Part shown: positions 25,182 to 33,165 of the stretch, in pieces
Numbering within the stretch: the first letter of the stretch is position 1
How the letters are laid out: each line of letters starts with the position of its first letter
Assembly (NCBI GenBank): GCA_012267415.1
Contig: JAAXGN010000044.1
Span: 156,591 to 220,590, forward strand
Direction: 5' to 3'
Origin: Candidatus Poribacteria bacterium
Lineage (GTDB): Bacteria > Poribacteria > WGA-4E > WGA-3G
DNA: 64,000 nt
Notes under the pieces: generated by a model
Told to the model about the DNA's origin: nothing
The model's input: the letters and a program-made list of their open reading frames with translations, nothing else
The model's database searches: none
Program-made: the position numbers and the translations under genes

Positions 25182-26291
25182 ATGCAACAAAAACGCGACT
25201 ATTATGATGTTTTAAACGTCAGCAGAGATGCAGATGAGAACGAAATAAAAAAAGCATATAGAAAATTAGCAGTAAAATATCATCCAGATAAAAATCAAGG
25301 TGATAAAGATGCCGAAGAGAAATTCAAAGAAGCCACCGAAGCTTATGACGTGTTGAGAACACCAGAGAAACGACAACGATATGACCAATATGGACATGCC
25401 GGACTTGAAGGGACAACAGCCGGATACGGATATGGCGTAAACCTTGACGATATATTGAGTGAAGTGTTTGGAGACGTATTTGGTGGTTTTGGAAGAACAA
25501 GCAATAGACCCAAACAGGGACGTAGCTTACAGTATAGCCTTGAAATCTCACTTGAGGAAGCATATTACGGAAAAGAGGAAACAATTGAAATACCACGAAT
25601 TGAATCCTGTCCTGAATGTAACGGCAGTGGAGCTGAAAGAGGATCAACTATTGATACGTGTCCTCAGTGCTATGGACAGGGACAGGTAACCCAATCACAA
25701 GGCTTCTTTACAATGTCCCGAACATGTCCACGATGTCAAGGAGAAGGTGAAATTATAAAGAACCCATGTAGAAACTGTAACGGACAAGGTAGGATAAGAG
25801 TCAAACGAGAACTCAAAATAAAAATAGATAAAGGTGTTGACAACCGTACTGAGTACCGTTTGCGTGGACAAGGCGAAGCAGGTACTTTAGGAGGACCCCC
25901 CGGAGACCTACTGGTAGTTATCCATATAAAACCACACCAAACTTTCACCAGAGAGGGAAACGATCTATATACATCAGCAAAAATTTCGTTCATCCAAGCA
26001 GCACTTGGAACTACTATTGAAGTTAGAAACATTGAAGGTGTTCAGGAATTAGATGTTCCCGCTGGAACACAATACGGAGACCAATTGCGCATTAAAGGGA
26101 AGGGAATGCCAAGATATAGAAGTTCTTATTTCGGTGACCTTGTTGTTCAGATAGAGATAGAAACACCAAGAAAACTCACGACACAACAGAGAACATTATT
26201 GGAACATTTTGATGCCCCTGAGTATAAACCCGACGGATCTGAGAACGGTAGTTTCTGGGAAAAACTTTTTGGCAATCAAGATGATAAGTAG
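25182..26291 (+). CDS. dnaJ: Molecular chaperone DnaJ
   Basis: The 369-residue protein starts behind TAGG. It has the J domain (DYYDVLNVSRDADENEIKKA, HPD in YHPDKNQGD), a short Gly/Phe region (GEVF-like FGDVFGGFG), four CxxCxGxG zinc-binding repeats (CPECNGSG, CPQCYGQG, CPRCQGEG, CRNCNGQG), and the C-terminal client-binding domains. It delivers unfolded proteins to DnaK. Its TAG stop codon is the last three bases of the GTAG of a downstream hairpin. Confidence 0.97.
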   Translation: MQQKRDYYDVLNVSRDADENEIKKAYRKLAVKYHPDKNQGDKDAEEKFKEATEAYDVLRTPEKRQRYDQYGHAGLEGTTAGYGYGVNLDDILSEVFGDVFGGFGRTSNRPKQGRSLQYSLEISLEEAYYGKEETIEIPRIESCPECNGSGAERGSTIDTCPQCYGQGQVTQSQGFFTMSRTCPRCQGEGEIIKNPCRNCNGQGRIRVKRELKIKIDKGVDNRTEYRLRGQGEAGTLGGPPGDLLVVIHIKPHQTFTREGNDLYTSAKISFIQAALGTTIEVRNIEGVQELDVPAGTQYGDQLRIKGKGMPRYRSSYFGDLVVQIEIETPRKLTTQQRTLLEHFDAPEYKPDGSENGSFWEKLFGNQDDK

Positions 26292-26383
26292 GCGGTGAAT
26301 GCCTAAATGGCATTCATACCGTTGATTTGAACTCCGATTCCCGATTTTGTAGGCGGTGAATGCCAAAAGGCATTCATACCGTT
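26288..26383 (+). repeat. Two direct GTAG hairpin units between dnaJ and prmA
   Basis: GTAGGCGGTGAATGCC units start at 26288 and 26349, each ending in ATTCATACCGTT and followed by GAACTCCGATTCCCGA. The first GTAG overlaps the dnaJ stop. The tail phrase recurs inverted at the right edge of the window (about 63985-64000). Confidence 0.75.
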
Positions 26384-26420
26384 GATTTCTTGATTTGAAC
26401 TCCGATTCCCGACCTAAAAA

Positions 26421-27305
26421 ATGAAATGGGTACAGATTACAATAAAAACATCTCATGAAGCATCTGAAGCAGTAGCAAATCAATTATTTGAAATGCAGTC
26501 ACTCGGCGTTGAGATAACTGAAGATGACAAAAAAGATACCCTATTAACCGCATATTTCCCTTTAGATGACAAAATAAATTCAAGAGTTAACAGACTGAGA
26601 ACCTTCCTGTCAAAACTACCTACATGGGGAATCCAACCGAATCCAGCAAAAATTGAACTAAAAAGAATTGAATCAGAAAAATGGACAGAGGCATGGAAGG
26701 CAAATTTCACACCTCAAAAAGTAGGAGAAAAGATACGCATTGTTCCAACATGGTATGAACAACCCATCAATGAATCAGACATCGTAATAAGACTTGATCC
26801 TGGAATGGCATTTGGCACAGGTTATCATCCAACAACACGATTAGCTCTACAAATGTTGGAAAAGTCGATCAGACCGAATCAGATTGTAGCAGATGTAGGA
26901 ACTGGTTCTGGTATTTTGGCAATAGCAGCTTTTAAACTTGGCGCGAAACATATTGACGCGATCGAACTCGACCCGACAGCAATACCAGTAGCAATGAACA
27001 ATTTCGCCAATAACAGTGTTTCCAAAAAAATCACATTACATGAAGCAGATGGACTCCGGACTGTTGAACGAAAATACGATATTATAGTCGCAAACATCCT
27101 AACAAAAGCAATCATACCATTGATTCCATACTGTCGTGATAAACTAAATTCGGATGGGAGCCTGATCTTATCCGGTATTCTGGAATCAGAACAGACCGAC
27201 GTTCAAGAAACTCTAAAAGAAAACGGTTTAGAATGCGTTTCTGTCACGCGTCAAGCAGAGGATGAGCTGATATGGGTAGCAATGTTAGCGAGGTTCCTTG
27301 GCTAA
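26421..27305 (+). CDS. prmA: Ribosomal protein L11 methyltransferase
   Basis: The 294-residue protein begins WVQITIKTSHEASEAVANQL, the small L11-recognition domain of PrmA. The SAM site follows: VADVGTGSGILAIAAFKLGAKHIDAIELDP (about 155-185), with VRLDPGMAFGTGYHPTTRLAL before it and DIIVANILTKAI after. It trimethylates ribosomal protein L11. The last 21 bases overlap the 3' end of the opposite-strand diheme gene. Confidence 0.95.
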   Translation: MKWVQITIKTSHEASEAVANQLFEMQSLGVEITEDDKKDTLLTAYFPLDDKINSRVNRLRTFLSKLPTWGIQPNPAKIELKRIESEKWTEAWKANFTPQKVGEKIRIVPTWYEQPINESDIVIRLDPGMAFGTGYHPTTRLALQMLEKSIRPNQIVADVGTGSGILAIAAFKLGAKHIDAIELDPTAIPVAMNNFANNSVSKKITLHEADGLRTVERKYDIIVANILTKAIIPLIPYCRDKLNSDGSLILSGILESEQTDVQETLKENGLECVSVTRQAEDELIWVAMLARFLG

Positions 27306-27542
27306 TCCATGACAAAGATTACATCTACCGAGATTGAGATGGGGCATGATAGGTGATTTCTCATCGCCATCTTTATGACATTCCATACACGCTGCATCTT
27401 CAGAAGACGCTCGATGTTCCTCAATATTTGATCGGGCAGGTGCTGCATTAAAAAATAGAATTACCATGACAATCGCGAATATTAGACCAATTACGCAGAC
27501 AATATACATCAGTACTTTCGGGTTAGCTTGATCGGTAGGCAT
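27285..27542 (-). CDS. Small membrane-anchored diheme c-type cytochrome-like protein
   Basis: The 85-residue protein has one transmembrane segment (about residues 10-32) and then a short periplasmic part with two heme c motifs, CMECH (52-56) and CNLCH (74-78). It resembles small NapC/NirT-type or cytochrome c3-type electron carriers but is too short to place. The two CxxCH motifs in 27 residues make a chance frame unlikely. Its 3' end overlaps prmA on the other strand. Confidence 0.72.
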   Translation of the reverse strand: MPTDQANPKVLMYIVCVIGLIFAIVMVILFFNAAPARSNIEEHRASSEDAACMECHKDGDEKSPIMPHLNLGRCNLCHGLAKEPR

Positions 27543-27598
27543 GTGATATTTAAAATTCCTTACTATAGTTGTTTTGTTAAATATGTGCCATTGGCAAC

Positions 27599-28423
27599 CT
27601 ATTCAAAGAATGGAAAAAGAATCGGTATGTTCTCTTCAGTGAGTCGGGAACCGTACTCGCTGGTCTCGAAAACTTCAGCAAAGTTTGTTTCAAGACCTAC
27701 GCTTACACCGTATAGATTCGTCAGCAGACTTCTATGTTCTTCGGCAATCACATTGAAGCGATTACGCATACGATTAGCAAACCATTCGCGTCTGGCATCA
27801 TCGCTTTCAGGCACTGAATCCAATGTTCCACTGTTGTACGGAAGCCATTCATAGAACTGTGAAGTATGACAATGGAGCATATCAATTTTCTGTTCAATGA
27901 CTGCATCAATGTTTATCGCTATATCTGGACAAAATGCATTCGGTTTTTTAAAACCATCACTAAGATACATAATTACAGGATTCCTCTGCATGTGCGGTGT
28001 CAAAGCACATACATTTGGAACTGTAACCATATAGGCAGCATCTTGAACCAGAATTGACGTATAACGGTGGTCTGGATGATAATCATTTGGTCGGTGAGTC
28101 ATGATAAGGTCAGGTACAAATTCACGAATCAGACGAATAATCTGAAAGCGATTCTCTAAAGTAGGAACAAGTTCTCCATCGTGATTGTCAAGTAGTTCAT
28201 ATTCAATACCGATAACAGCCGCAGCAGCGTGTGCTTCAGCATTTCGTCTTTGTGCTAAAGCACCACCACCCATCTGATGGTGTCCTGCATCGCCGTTGGT
28301 AACGGAAACGAATTTAACATGGTGTCCGTTCTGTTTATATAGAGCTGCAACACCCCCTGCTTTGATGTCACAATCGTCTGGATGTGCACCGATAACCATA
28401 ACCCGTACCGCTTCACTGTTCAT
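27599..28423 (-). CDS. LmbE/PIG-L family deacetylase
   Basis: The 274-residue protein has the zinc-site motif GAHPDDCDIKAGG near the start and THRPNDYHPDHRYTS at about 110-125, both standard for the family. Members deacetylate N-acetylglucosamine conjugates such as GlcNAc-inositol or bacillithiol precursors; many in such genomes act on unknown sugars. It lies 56 bases upstream (5' side) of the diheme gene on the same strand. Confidence 0.9.
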   Translation of the reverse strand: MNSEAVRVMVIGAHPDDCDIKAGGVAALYKQNGHHVKFVSVTNGDAGHHQMGGGALAQRRNAEAHAAAAVIGIEYELLDNHDGELVPTLENRFQIIRLIREFVPDLIMTHRPNDYHPDHRYTSILVQDAAYMVTVPNVCALTPHMQRNPVIMYLSDGFKKPNAFCPDIAINIDAVIEQKIDMLHCHTSQFYEWLPYNSGTLDSVPESDDARREWFANRMRNRFNVIAEEHRSLLTNLYGVSVGLETNFAEVFETSEYGSRLTEENIPILFPFFE

Positions 28424-28458
28424 ATATTATATTCTCATTTGAAAATTCTTGTGTATAC

Positions 28459-28570
28459 TATAGTTTAGAAATAGATATACACTTATTTCCTAACAAGTAC
28501 TCGTTTGTAGTAGGGCAATTCATTGCCCGTCGTGTCCAAAAGTGTCATGATATTTTTAATTTTCACTATA
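28459..28570. mobile_element. A-type inverted-repeat element, copy A4
   Basis: It starts TATAGTTTAGAAATAGATA and ends in the inverted form of TATAGTGAAAATTAAAAATA. The core is the GTAG hairpin at 28507-28530, the same sequence as in A2, A5 and the B-type elements. It lies between the divergent LmbE and PurS genes. Confidence 0.7.
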
Positions 28571-28604
28571 AAATCACATTTTATAATCTAAAACGGAAAA
28601 ACTG

Positions 28605-29072
28605 ATGAATTCTTGGAAAATTGAAGTTTCATACAAACCTGAAATTACAGACTTTGTTGGCAAAGAGATTCTTGAAGATATTACCGACCTTGGCATAGAT
28701 GGTGTTGAATCCGTCCGTACTGCATCCATATATTGGATTGAAGGAACACTTAACACCGAACACATACACAGAATTGGCAGCGAACTCCTTGCTGATCCGA
28801 TTACACAAATGTTTAATCTGACTGAAGAAAAAGAAGAAACAAACGATTGGACAATAGAAGTCCAATACAAACTTGGTGTAACAGATGCTGTTGGAGATAG
28901 TACTGTCAAGGGTATCAAAGATATCGGTATCTCCTCTGTCAACAATGTTCGGACAGGCAAAAAGTTCTGGTTAAGTGGAAACCTAAGTAATCAAATCATA
29001 GAAAACATTGCACAACGTCTGCTAATGAATGATGTAATCCAGACCTTTTCTTATGTAGAACCACATGGCTAA
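28605..29072 (+). CDS. purS: Tandem PurS protein (two fused PurS domains)
   Basis: The 155-residue protein is two copies of the ~75-residue PurS fold joined by a Glu-rich linker (EEKEETND). Copy 1 is about residues 4-72 (WKIEVSYKPEITDFVGKEI, LADPITQMFNL); copy 2 is 81-152 (WTIEVQYKLGVTDAVGDST, LMNDVIQTFSYVE). PurS is the small structural subunit of formylglycinamidine ribonucleotide synthase with PurL and PurQ in purine synthesis and normally acts as a dimer or tetramer of single domains. purL and purQ are not in the window. Confidence 0.8.
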   Translation: MNSWKIEVSYKPEITDFVGKEILEDITDLGIDGVESVRTASIYWIEGTLNTEHIHRIGSELLADPITQMFNLTEEKEETNDWTIEVQYKLGVTDAVGDSTVKGIKDIGISSVNNVRTGKKFWLSGNLSNQIIENIAQRLLMNDVIQTFSYVEPHG

Positions 29073-29076
29073 ATCC

Positions 29077-29215
29077 AGTGTTCTGTTCAATCAAAAAATG
29101 GGGTGTCCCGTTTGTAGTAGGGCAATTCATTGCCCGTTCTTCCCGCAGAAACGGGCAATGAATTGCCCTACTACAAACGAGTACACATGTAATTCAAAGG
29201 TAGATAGTCTACTAG
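29077..29215. mobile_element. B-type element, copy B2, with inverted double hairpin
   Basis: The left arm runs AGTGTTCTGTTCAATCAAAA; the right arm ends GGTAGATAGTCTACTA. The core 29114-29174 is the forward and reverse GTAG hairpin pair, close to the one at 12960-13020. The whole element matches 43842-43975 in inverse orientation. Confidence 0.6.
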
Positions 29216-29230
29216 TGTTAATATAGCATC

Positions 29231-30202
29231 CTAAAACAAAGGTAATCCTTGCGCTTCAGTATAGACCGAATATAGTGACTGACTACCTGTCATAAACAGT
29301 CTGTTACGTTTTGTTCCTCCAAAACATAGATTTGAACAGATTTCTGGTAAGTGAATTTTACCTATCAACGTTCCATCTGGAGCGAATATATGCACACCGT
29401 CATATCCATCTCCAACCCAACCAGCACTTGACCATAGATTGCCGTCTATATCACACCTGATACCATCAGCAATTCCTGGGGACATATCACAGAACACCTG
29501 TTTGTTCTCTAAGTGTTCACCGTTTACAACATCAAAGACATAGATATTTCTTGGACTTCCCTCTTTATGAATGGCACCCGTATCTACAACATATAACTTT
29601 TCATAATCTGGTGAAAAGCAAATTCCATTCGGTTTCTCAAGCTCCGTTGTAACAACAGTCGCTACTCTGGCATCAGGATTCAGACGATAGACTGCAGTGG
29701 GTAATTCAAAATCTGCGATATGTCCTTCGTAATTCAGCATAATACCGTATCCTGGATCGGTGAACCATATATGTCCATCTGTGTGCACAGCAACATCATT
29801 TGGAGCATTGAGACGTTTACCATCATAGTGATCCATCAACACAGAAATCGTTCCATCATATTCAGTCCGAGTAACGCGTCGTGTGCCGTGTTCACAACTG
29901 ATAAGTCTTCCTTGTCGGTCTCGTGTATGTCCGTTACTATAATTGGATGGTTTACGATATACACTTACCTTCCCAGAGGCTTCTTCCCATTTCAGTATCC
30001 TGTTATTTGGTATATCACTCCAAAGTAGATATCCGCCATCTCCGAACCACACAGGTCCTTCTGACCAACGGGCACCAGACCATAGTCGTTCCACAACTGC
30101 ATTACCAATTCTATATTTTGCAAATCGTGAATCAATCACCTCAATCGCAGGATCAGGGTAACGGGTAATAGATCCGTCCCATTTCCTCTCAGAGTCGCGC
30201 AT
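29231..30202 (-). CDS. SMP-30/gluconolactonase-family protein
   Basis: The ATG at 30202 sits behind GAAGGAG and is preferred to an in-frame TTG five codons earlier. The 323-residue six-bladed propeller has SEGPVWFGDGGYLLWSDIPN, RLNAPNDVAVHTDGHIWFTDPGYG, KPNGICFSPDYEKLYVVDTG and the acidic DGIRCDIDGNLWSS near the end, all metal-site regions of the family. Members hydrolyse aldonolactones such as gluconolactone. No signal peptide is seen. Confidence 0.92.
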   Translation of the reverse strand: MRDSERKWDGSITRYPDPAIEVIDSRFAKYRIGNAVVERLWSGARWSEGPVWFGDGGYLLWSDIPNNRILKWEEASGKVSVYRKPSNYSNGHTRDRQGRLISCEHGTRRVTRTEYDGTISVLMDHYDGKRLNAPNDVAVHTDGHIWFTDPGYGIMLNYEGHIADFELPTAVYRLNPDARVATVVTTELEKPNGICFSPDYEKLYVVDTGAIHKEGSPRNIYVFDVVNGEHLENKQVFCDMSPGIADGIRCDIDGNLWSSAGWVGDGYDGVHIFAPDGTLIGKIHLPEICSNLCFGGTKRNRLFMTGSQSLYSVYTEAQGLPLF

Positions 30203-30281
30203 TGTTAACTCCTTCAATATTTATGTCAATAGATAAGTATAGCACAAAATACCTATCAAGTCTAAAGAATATACCTATACT

Positions 30282-30616
30282 GGGTGTGTAAATATTTTGT
30301 CACCATAATTGTCAATTTAAGAAGATAAATCCAATCAATTAGTGTCCTCAGTCCCGTAGGGACGCTATGTTTATAGATCATGTTTGAACACCCGTTCTTT
30401 AGTCCCGTAGGGACGATATGTGCAAAATAAGGCAATAACATAAACATATCGTCCCTACGGGACTAAAGAGGGTTAACAGCACGTTTTTCTATAAACATAG
30501 CGTCCCTACGGGACTAAAGACATACTCCTAACAGATTAATTCCTATAAATTAACATATAAGGTTACATAATCTTTACGTGCCAGAGAACATCCAGTGACA
30601 AAAACTTTACACACCC
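30282..30616. mobile_element. E-type element, copy E3, with target-site duplication
   Basis: This 335 bp element runs from GGGTGTGTAAATATTTTGTC to GACAAAAACTTTACACACCC. CCTATACT ends just before it (30274-30281) and recurs at 30616-30623, a 7-8 bp target duplication depending on how one shared C is counted. Inside are two forward (30350-30376, 30401-30420) and two inverted (30440-30464, 30489-30515) copies of an AGTCCCGTAGGGACGATATG unit. No protein is encoded. With the F-type units after it, it accounts for the 578-base gap 30203-30780. Confidence 0.75.
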
Positions 30617-30690
30617 CTATACTTGACAGTGGAACACCTCAAAAAAAGTCGTTATTTTCGGTAAAAAATGGTATACTATATAACGAGTTT

Positions 30691-30769
30691 AGTCCTGTAG
30701 GGACGATATGTTTATAGAAAACGGCTATCTGAACTCGCTTCAGTCCCGTATGGGACGATATGTTTATAG
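30691..30769 (+). repeat. Two direct F-type units upstream of the cupin gene
   Basis: AGTCCTGTAGGGACGATATG and AGTCCCGTATGGGACGATAT units start at 30691 and 30742, outside the E3 element. The second runs to 12 bases before the cupin start; AGAGGA at its right edge lies at ribosome-site distance from that ATG. Confidence 0.7.
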
Positions 30770-30780
30770 AGGACTGAAAT

Positions 30781-31194
30781 ATGAGTGCAAATCCACATGT
30801 TATAGATTTTGATAAACAAACCCCGATTGACCGCGGCACAGGTGTGAAAACGGTTCCGTTGACTGGTAAATGGATCGACTCAACATCACTGACAAATGGT
30901 ATTACGATGTTTGAACCGGGAGCAGCTATTGCCAGACATTACCATAACTGTGATGAATCGGTGACAATCCTGGAAGGTGAAGCCACTTGCGAAGTAGATG
31001 GTGAAATCTTCAAAATGAATGCTTACGATACAACCTTTGTTCCCGCTGGTATTCCACACCGGTTCTGGAATGAAAGCGATACCACAATGAAAATACTTTG
31101 GACTTATGCTTCTGTTGAGGTGACTCGCACATTTACCGAAACCGGTGAGACAGTTGGACATTTAACAGCCGCAGACCAAGCAGTCGTATCGTAG
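30781..31194 (+). CDS. Single-domain cupin protein
   Basis: The 137-residue protein has the two cupin motifs, HYHNCDESVTILEGEATCE (about 58-76) and FVPAGIPHRFWN (about 93-104), giving a likely His/His/Glu/His metal site. Cupins of this size include isomerases, dioxygenases and sugar-binding proteins; no finer call is possible. Its ribosome site (GAGGAC) abuts a repeat unit. The M20 peptidase gene follows after 21 bases, so the two are likely co-transcribed. Confidence 0.85.
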   Translation: MSANPHVIDFDKQTPIDRGTGVKTVPLTGKWIDSTSLTNGITMFEPGAAIARHYHNCDESVTILEGEATCEVDGEIFKMNAYDTTFVPAGIPHRFWNESDTTMKILWTYASVEVTRTFTETGETVGHLTAADQAVVS

Positions 31195-31215
31195 TTAACA
31201 GAAGGAATCTTTTTG

Positions 31216-32454
31216 ATGTCTGTTAGAGACTATATTAAACAAAATCAGACTGCCTTGTGTAGTTTGCTTCAAGAACTCGTCAGAATCCCAACCATCAATC
31301 CACCAGGTGAAAACTATGCAGAGATGATTGAACTCCTTGATGGGAAGTGCAAAACGTTGGGAATGAAGACAAGAATTATAAAAGTACCGAAGCGAACTGC
31401 TGAACAGATTGTTCCGAACGCAGCAGATTATCCAAGATTCAATCTAATAGCAAGATGGGATGTCGGAGCGGAAAAGACAGTGCATTTCAATGCACACTAT
31501 GATGTTGTACCAGTAGCTGGACAATGGCGACATAACGACCCTTTTAGTGGTCAGATTGAAGGAGACTGGTTATACGGACGCGGTGCAGACGATATGAAGG
31601 ATGCAATAGCAGCTCTACTTTTCGCAATTAAAGCCGTTCAAGATAATGACATCTCCCCACTGTTCAATATTGAATGTTCGTTCACATGTGATGAAGAGAC
31701 AGGAGGCCAATTAGGCGCAGGATATATCGTTGAGAAAAAGTTAGTCAAAGCCGACTACGTTGTAAGCTGTGAAGGTGGTGCCGAAATGAACATCGGCAAC
31801 GGACACAACGGCGCACTATGGTTCGAAATTGAGGTGATGGGAAAAGCTGCACACGGATCACATCCTGAGAAAGGTGTGAATGCTTTTGAAAAAACTGCCG
31901 AACTCGTCTCCGTACTGCAGCGACTAAAACGTCGGCTTAGGTCCCCAGAACGTGCTTTCATCCTCTCTGATGGTTCGGAACGATTTCCTTCCTTGAATCT
32001 CGGCGGAACTTTTCAAGGCACCGAAGGAGATAAAGTCAATACTGTTCCTGCACGCCTATCTTTCACGCTTGATAGACGTATCACACCTAACGAGAAGCTT
32101 GAACTTGCTGAGCTTGAGTTAATGGAGACGATAAACAGCGCAGTCGAATTCTATCAAGATATGAACCTAAATACACAAGCAATCATACGAATTCATCCAT
32201 GTTTGACAGACACCGAATCTCCATTAGCGAAAGGTTTTGCAGATGCGGTGCGAACAATTCGGCACAGAAAACCAATTTTCAAGCCAACAACAGGATTTAC
32301 CGATTTGCACTATTTTGTCAACACAGGTCTAACCGGAATAGGTTACGGACCACGGGGTGAGGGAGGACATGCAATCAACGAACGCGTCTTTATTCCTGAT
32401 CTGGTCCGGACTTCCGCTATCTATGCAACTTTCATGACAAGGACAGAACTATAA
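31216..32454 (+). CDS. M20-family metallopeptidase / ArgE-DapE-type deacylase
   Basis: ATG 31216 follows AAGGAA. The 412-residue protein has HFNAHYDVVPVAGQW (first metal ligands), GRGADDMKDAIAALL (bridging Asp), CDEETGGQLGAGYI (catalytic Glu and ligand), a dimerisation lid beginning GKAAHGSHPEKGVNA, and a final TGFTDLHYFVNTG. Members remove acyl or aminoacyl groups from substrates such as acetylornithine, succinyl-diaminopimelate or peptides. It differs clearly from the second M20 gene at 47.9-49.0 kb. Substrate unknown. Confidence 0.9.
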   Translation: MSVRDYIKQNQTALCSLLQELVRIPTINPPGENYAEMIELLDGKCKTLGMKTRIIKVPKRTAEQIVPNAADYPRFNLIARWDVGAEKTVHFNAHYDVVPVAGQWRHNDPFSGQIEGDWLYGRGADDMKDAIAALLFAIKAVQDNDISPLFNIECSFTCDEETGGQLGAGYIVEKKLVKADYVVSCEGGAEMNIGNGHNGALWFEIEVMGKAAHGSHPEKGVNAFEKTAELVSVLQRLKRRLRSPERAFILSDGSERFPSLNLGGTFQGTEGDKVNTVPARLSFTLDRRITPNEKLELAELELMETINSAVEFYQDMNLNTQAIIRIHPCLTDTESPLAKGFADAVRTIRHRKPIFKPTTGFTDLHYFVNTGLTGIGYGPRGEGGHAINERVFIPDLVRTSAIYATFMTRTEL

Positions 32455-32457
32455 AAT

Positions 32458-32480
32458 GTAGCACAATCTGCCAGATTGTG
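32458..32480 (+). repeat. GTAG hairpin after the M20 gene
   Basis: GTAGCACAATCTGCCAGATT and following bases form a simple stem. It is the intact form of the hairpin that is interrupted a few bases downstream at 32525-32679. Confidence 0.7.
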
Positions 32481-32509
32481 TTTTCATTGGGGATTTTGAG
32501 ACGGAGACG

Positions 32510-32735
32510 GACAAACTCTTTAATGTAGCACAATCTGCATGAAGATTAATTTTTTAATTCGGTAATGTTGGAACGTGCGATGAATCGCACTACTACGAAC
32601 CTGATCGTTTGTAGTAGGGCAATTTATTGCCCGTTTATTACCGAAATATTTCATTAAACTTCATCCAGATTGTGCCGTTCACCGTTTCATTTCTACCAGT
32701 TATGTAATAATGCAAAGTCTAATAGAAATGGTATA
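32510..32735. mobile_element. D-type element (D3) split by a nested C-type element
   Basis: Hairpin halves GTAGCACAATCTG (32525-32537) and CAGATTGTGCCGTT (32666-32679) are parted by a C-type insert at 32538-32665. The insert starts CATGAAGATTAA and ends AAACTTCATC. The insert holds an inverted hairpin at 32575-32596 and a GTAG hairpin at 32611-32634. The D-type right end (AATAGAAATGGTATAAC) lies seven bases before the pseudopilin start. It occupies most of the 32455-32742 gap. Confidence 0.6.
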
Positions 32736-32742
32736 ACTACGC

Positions 32743-33162
32743 ATGAACAGAAACAGCGGCATGACTCGCATTCAACTCATCATTCTTGTAACCTTAGTAA
32801 TTGTGATCGGAGTATTCTCCTATCCGCCTTGGGCAGAATACAGAAAAGTAACACAAGCAGATATCAACGTTGAAACACTGGCAATCGCTATCAAAAAATA
32901 CTACAAACATACACAGCAATACCCCACAAGTCTTGAACAACTCATGACAGACCCAAATATAGACGGATGGCGCGGCTCCTATCTAAAATCAATACCAGAG
33001 ACTCCTTGGGGTGGAAAATATTCCCTCTTACAAGATCAATTCAAAGTAGGGATCGCAAAGGAACTTATGCGCGTACCTGAGAAATATCGTATAGGGGGTA
33101 TCGCTGAGATAAGCAGAGTCTATCTTATGGATGCAACAGAAGGTGAACAGTATTGGTGGTAA
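32743..33162 (+). CDS. Type II secretion / type IV pseudopilin-like protein
   Basis: The 139-residue protein starts with a short basic leader and GMTRIQLIILVTLVIVIGVF, a degenerate prepilin N-terminus. The Gly before the cleavage point is kept, but the usual Glu at +5 is Gln. The body (ALAIAIKKYYKHTQQYPTSLEQL, GWRGSYL, PWGGKYSL) matches the GspG major pseudopilin pattern. It would form a periplasmic pilus or pseudopilus after processing by the peptidase encoded three bases downstream. No canonical ribosome site is seen; the D3 repeat runs up to it. Confidence 0.78.
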   Translation: MNRNSGMTRIQLIILVTLVIVIGVFSYPPWAEYRKVTQADINVETLAIAIKKYYKHTQQYPTSLEQLMTDPNIDGWRGSYLKSIPETPWGGKYSLLQDQFKVGIAKELMRVPEKYRIGGIAEISRVYLMDATEGEQYWW

Positions 33163-33165
33163 TCT

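Noticed and set aside
30350..30769. CRISPR array suggested by repeated AGTCCCGTAGGGAC units
   Set aside because: Units occur in both orientations, spacing is irregular (about 25-175 bases), and the same arrangement recurs inside another E-type element at 46.9-47.1 kb. No cas genes are nearby.
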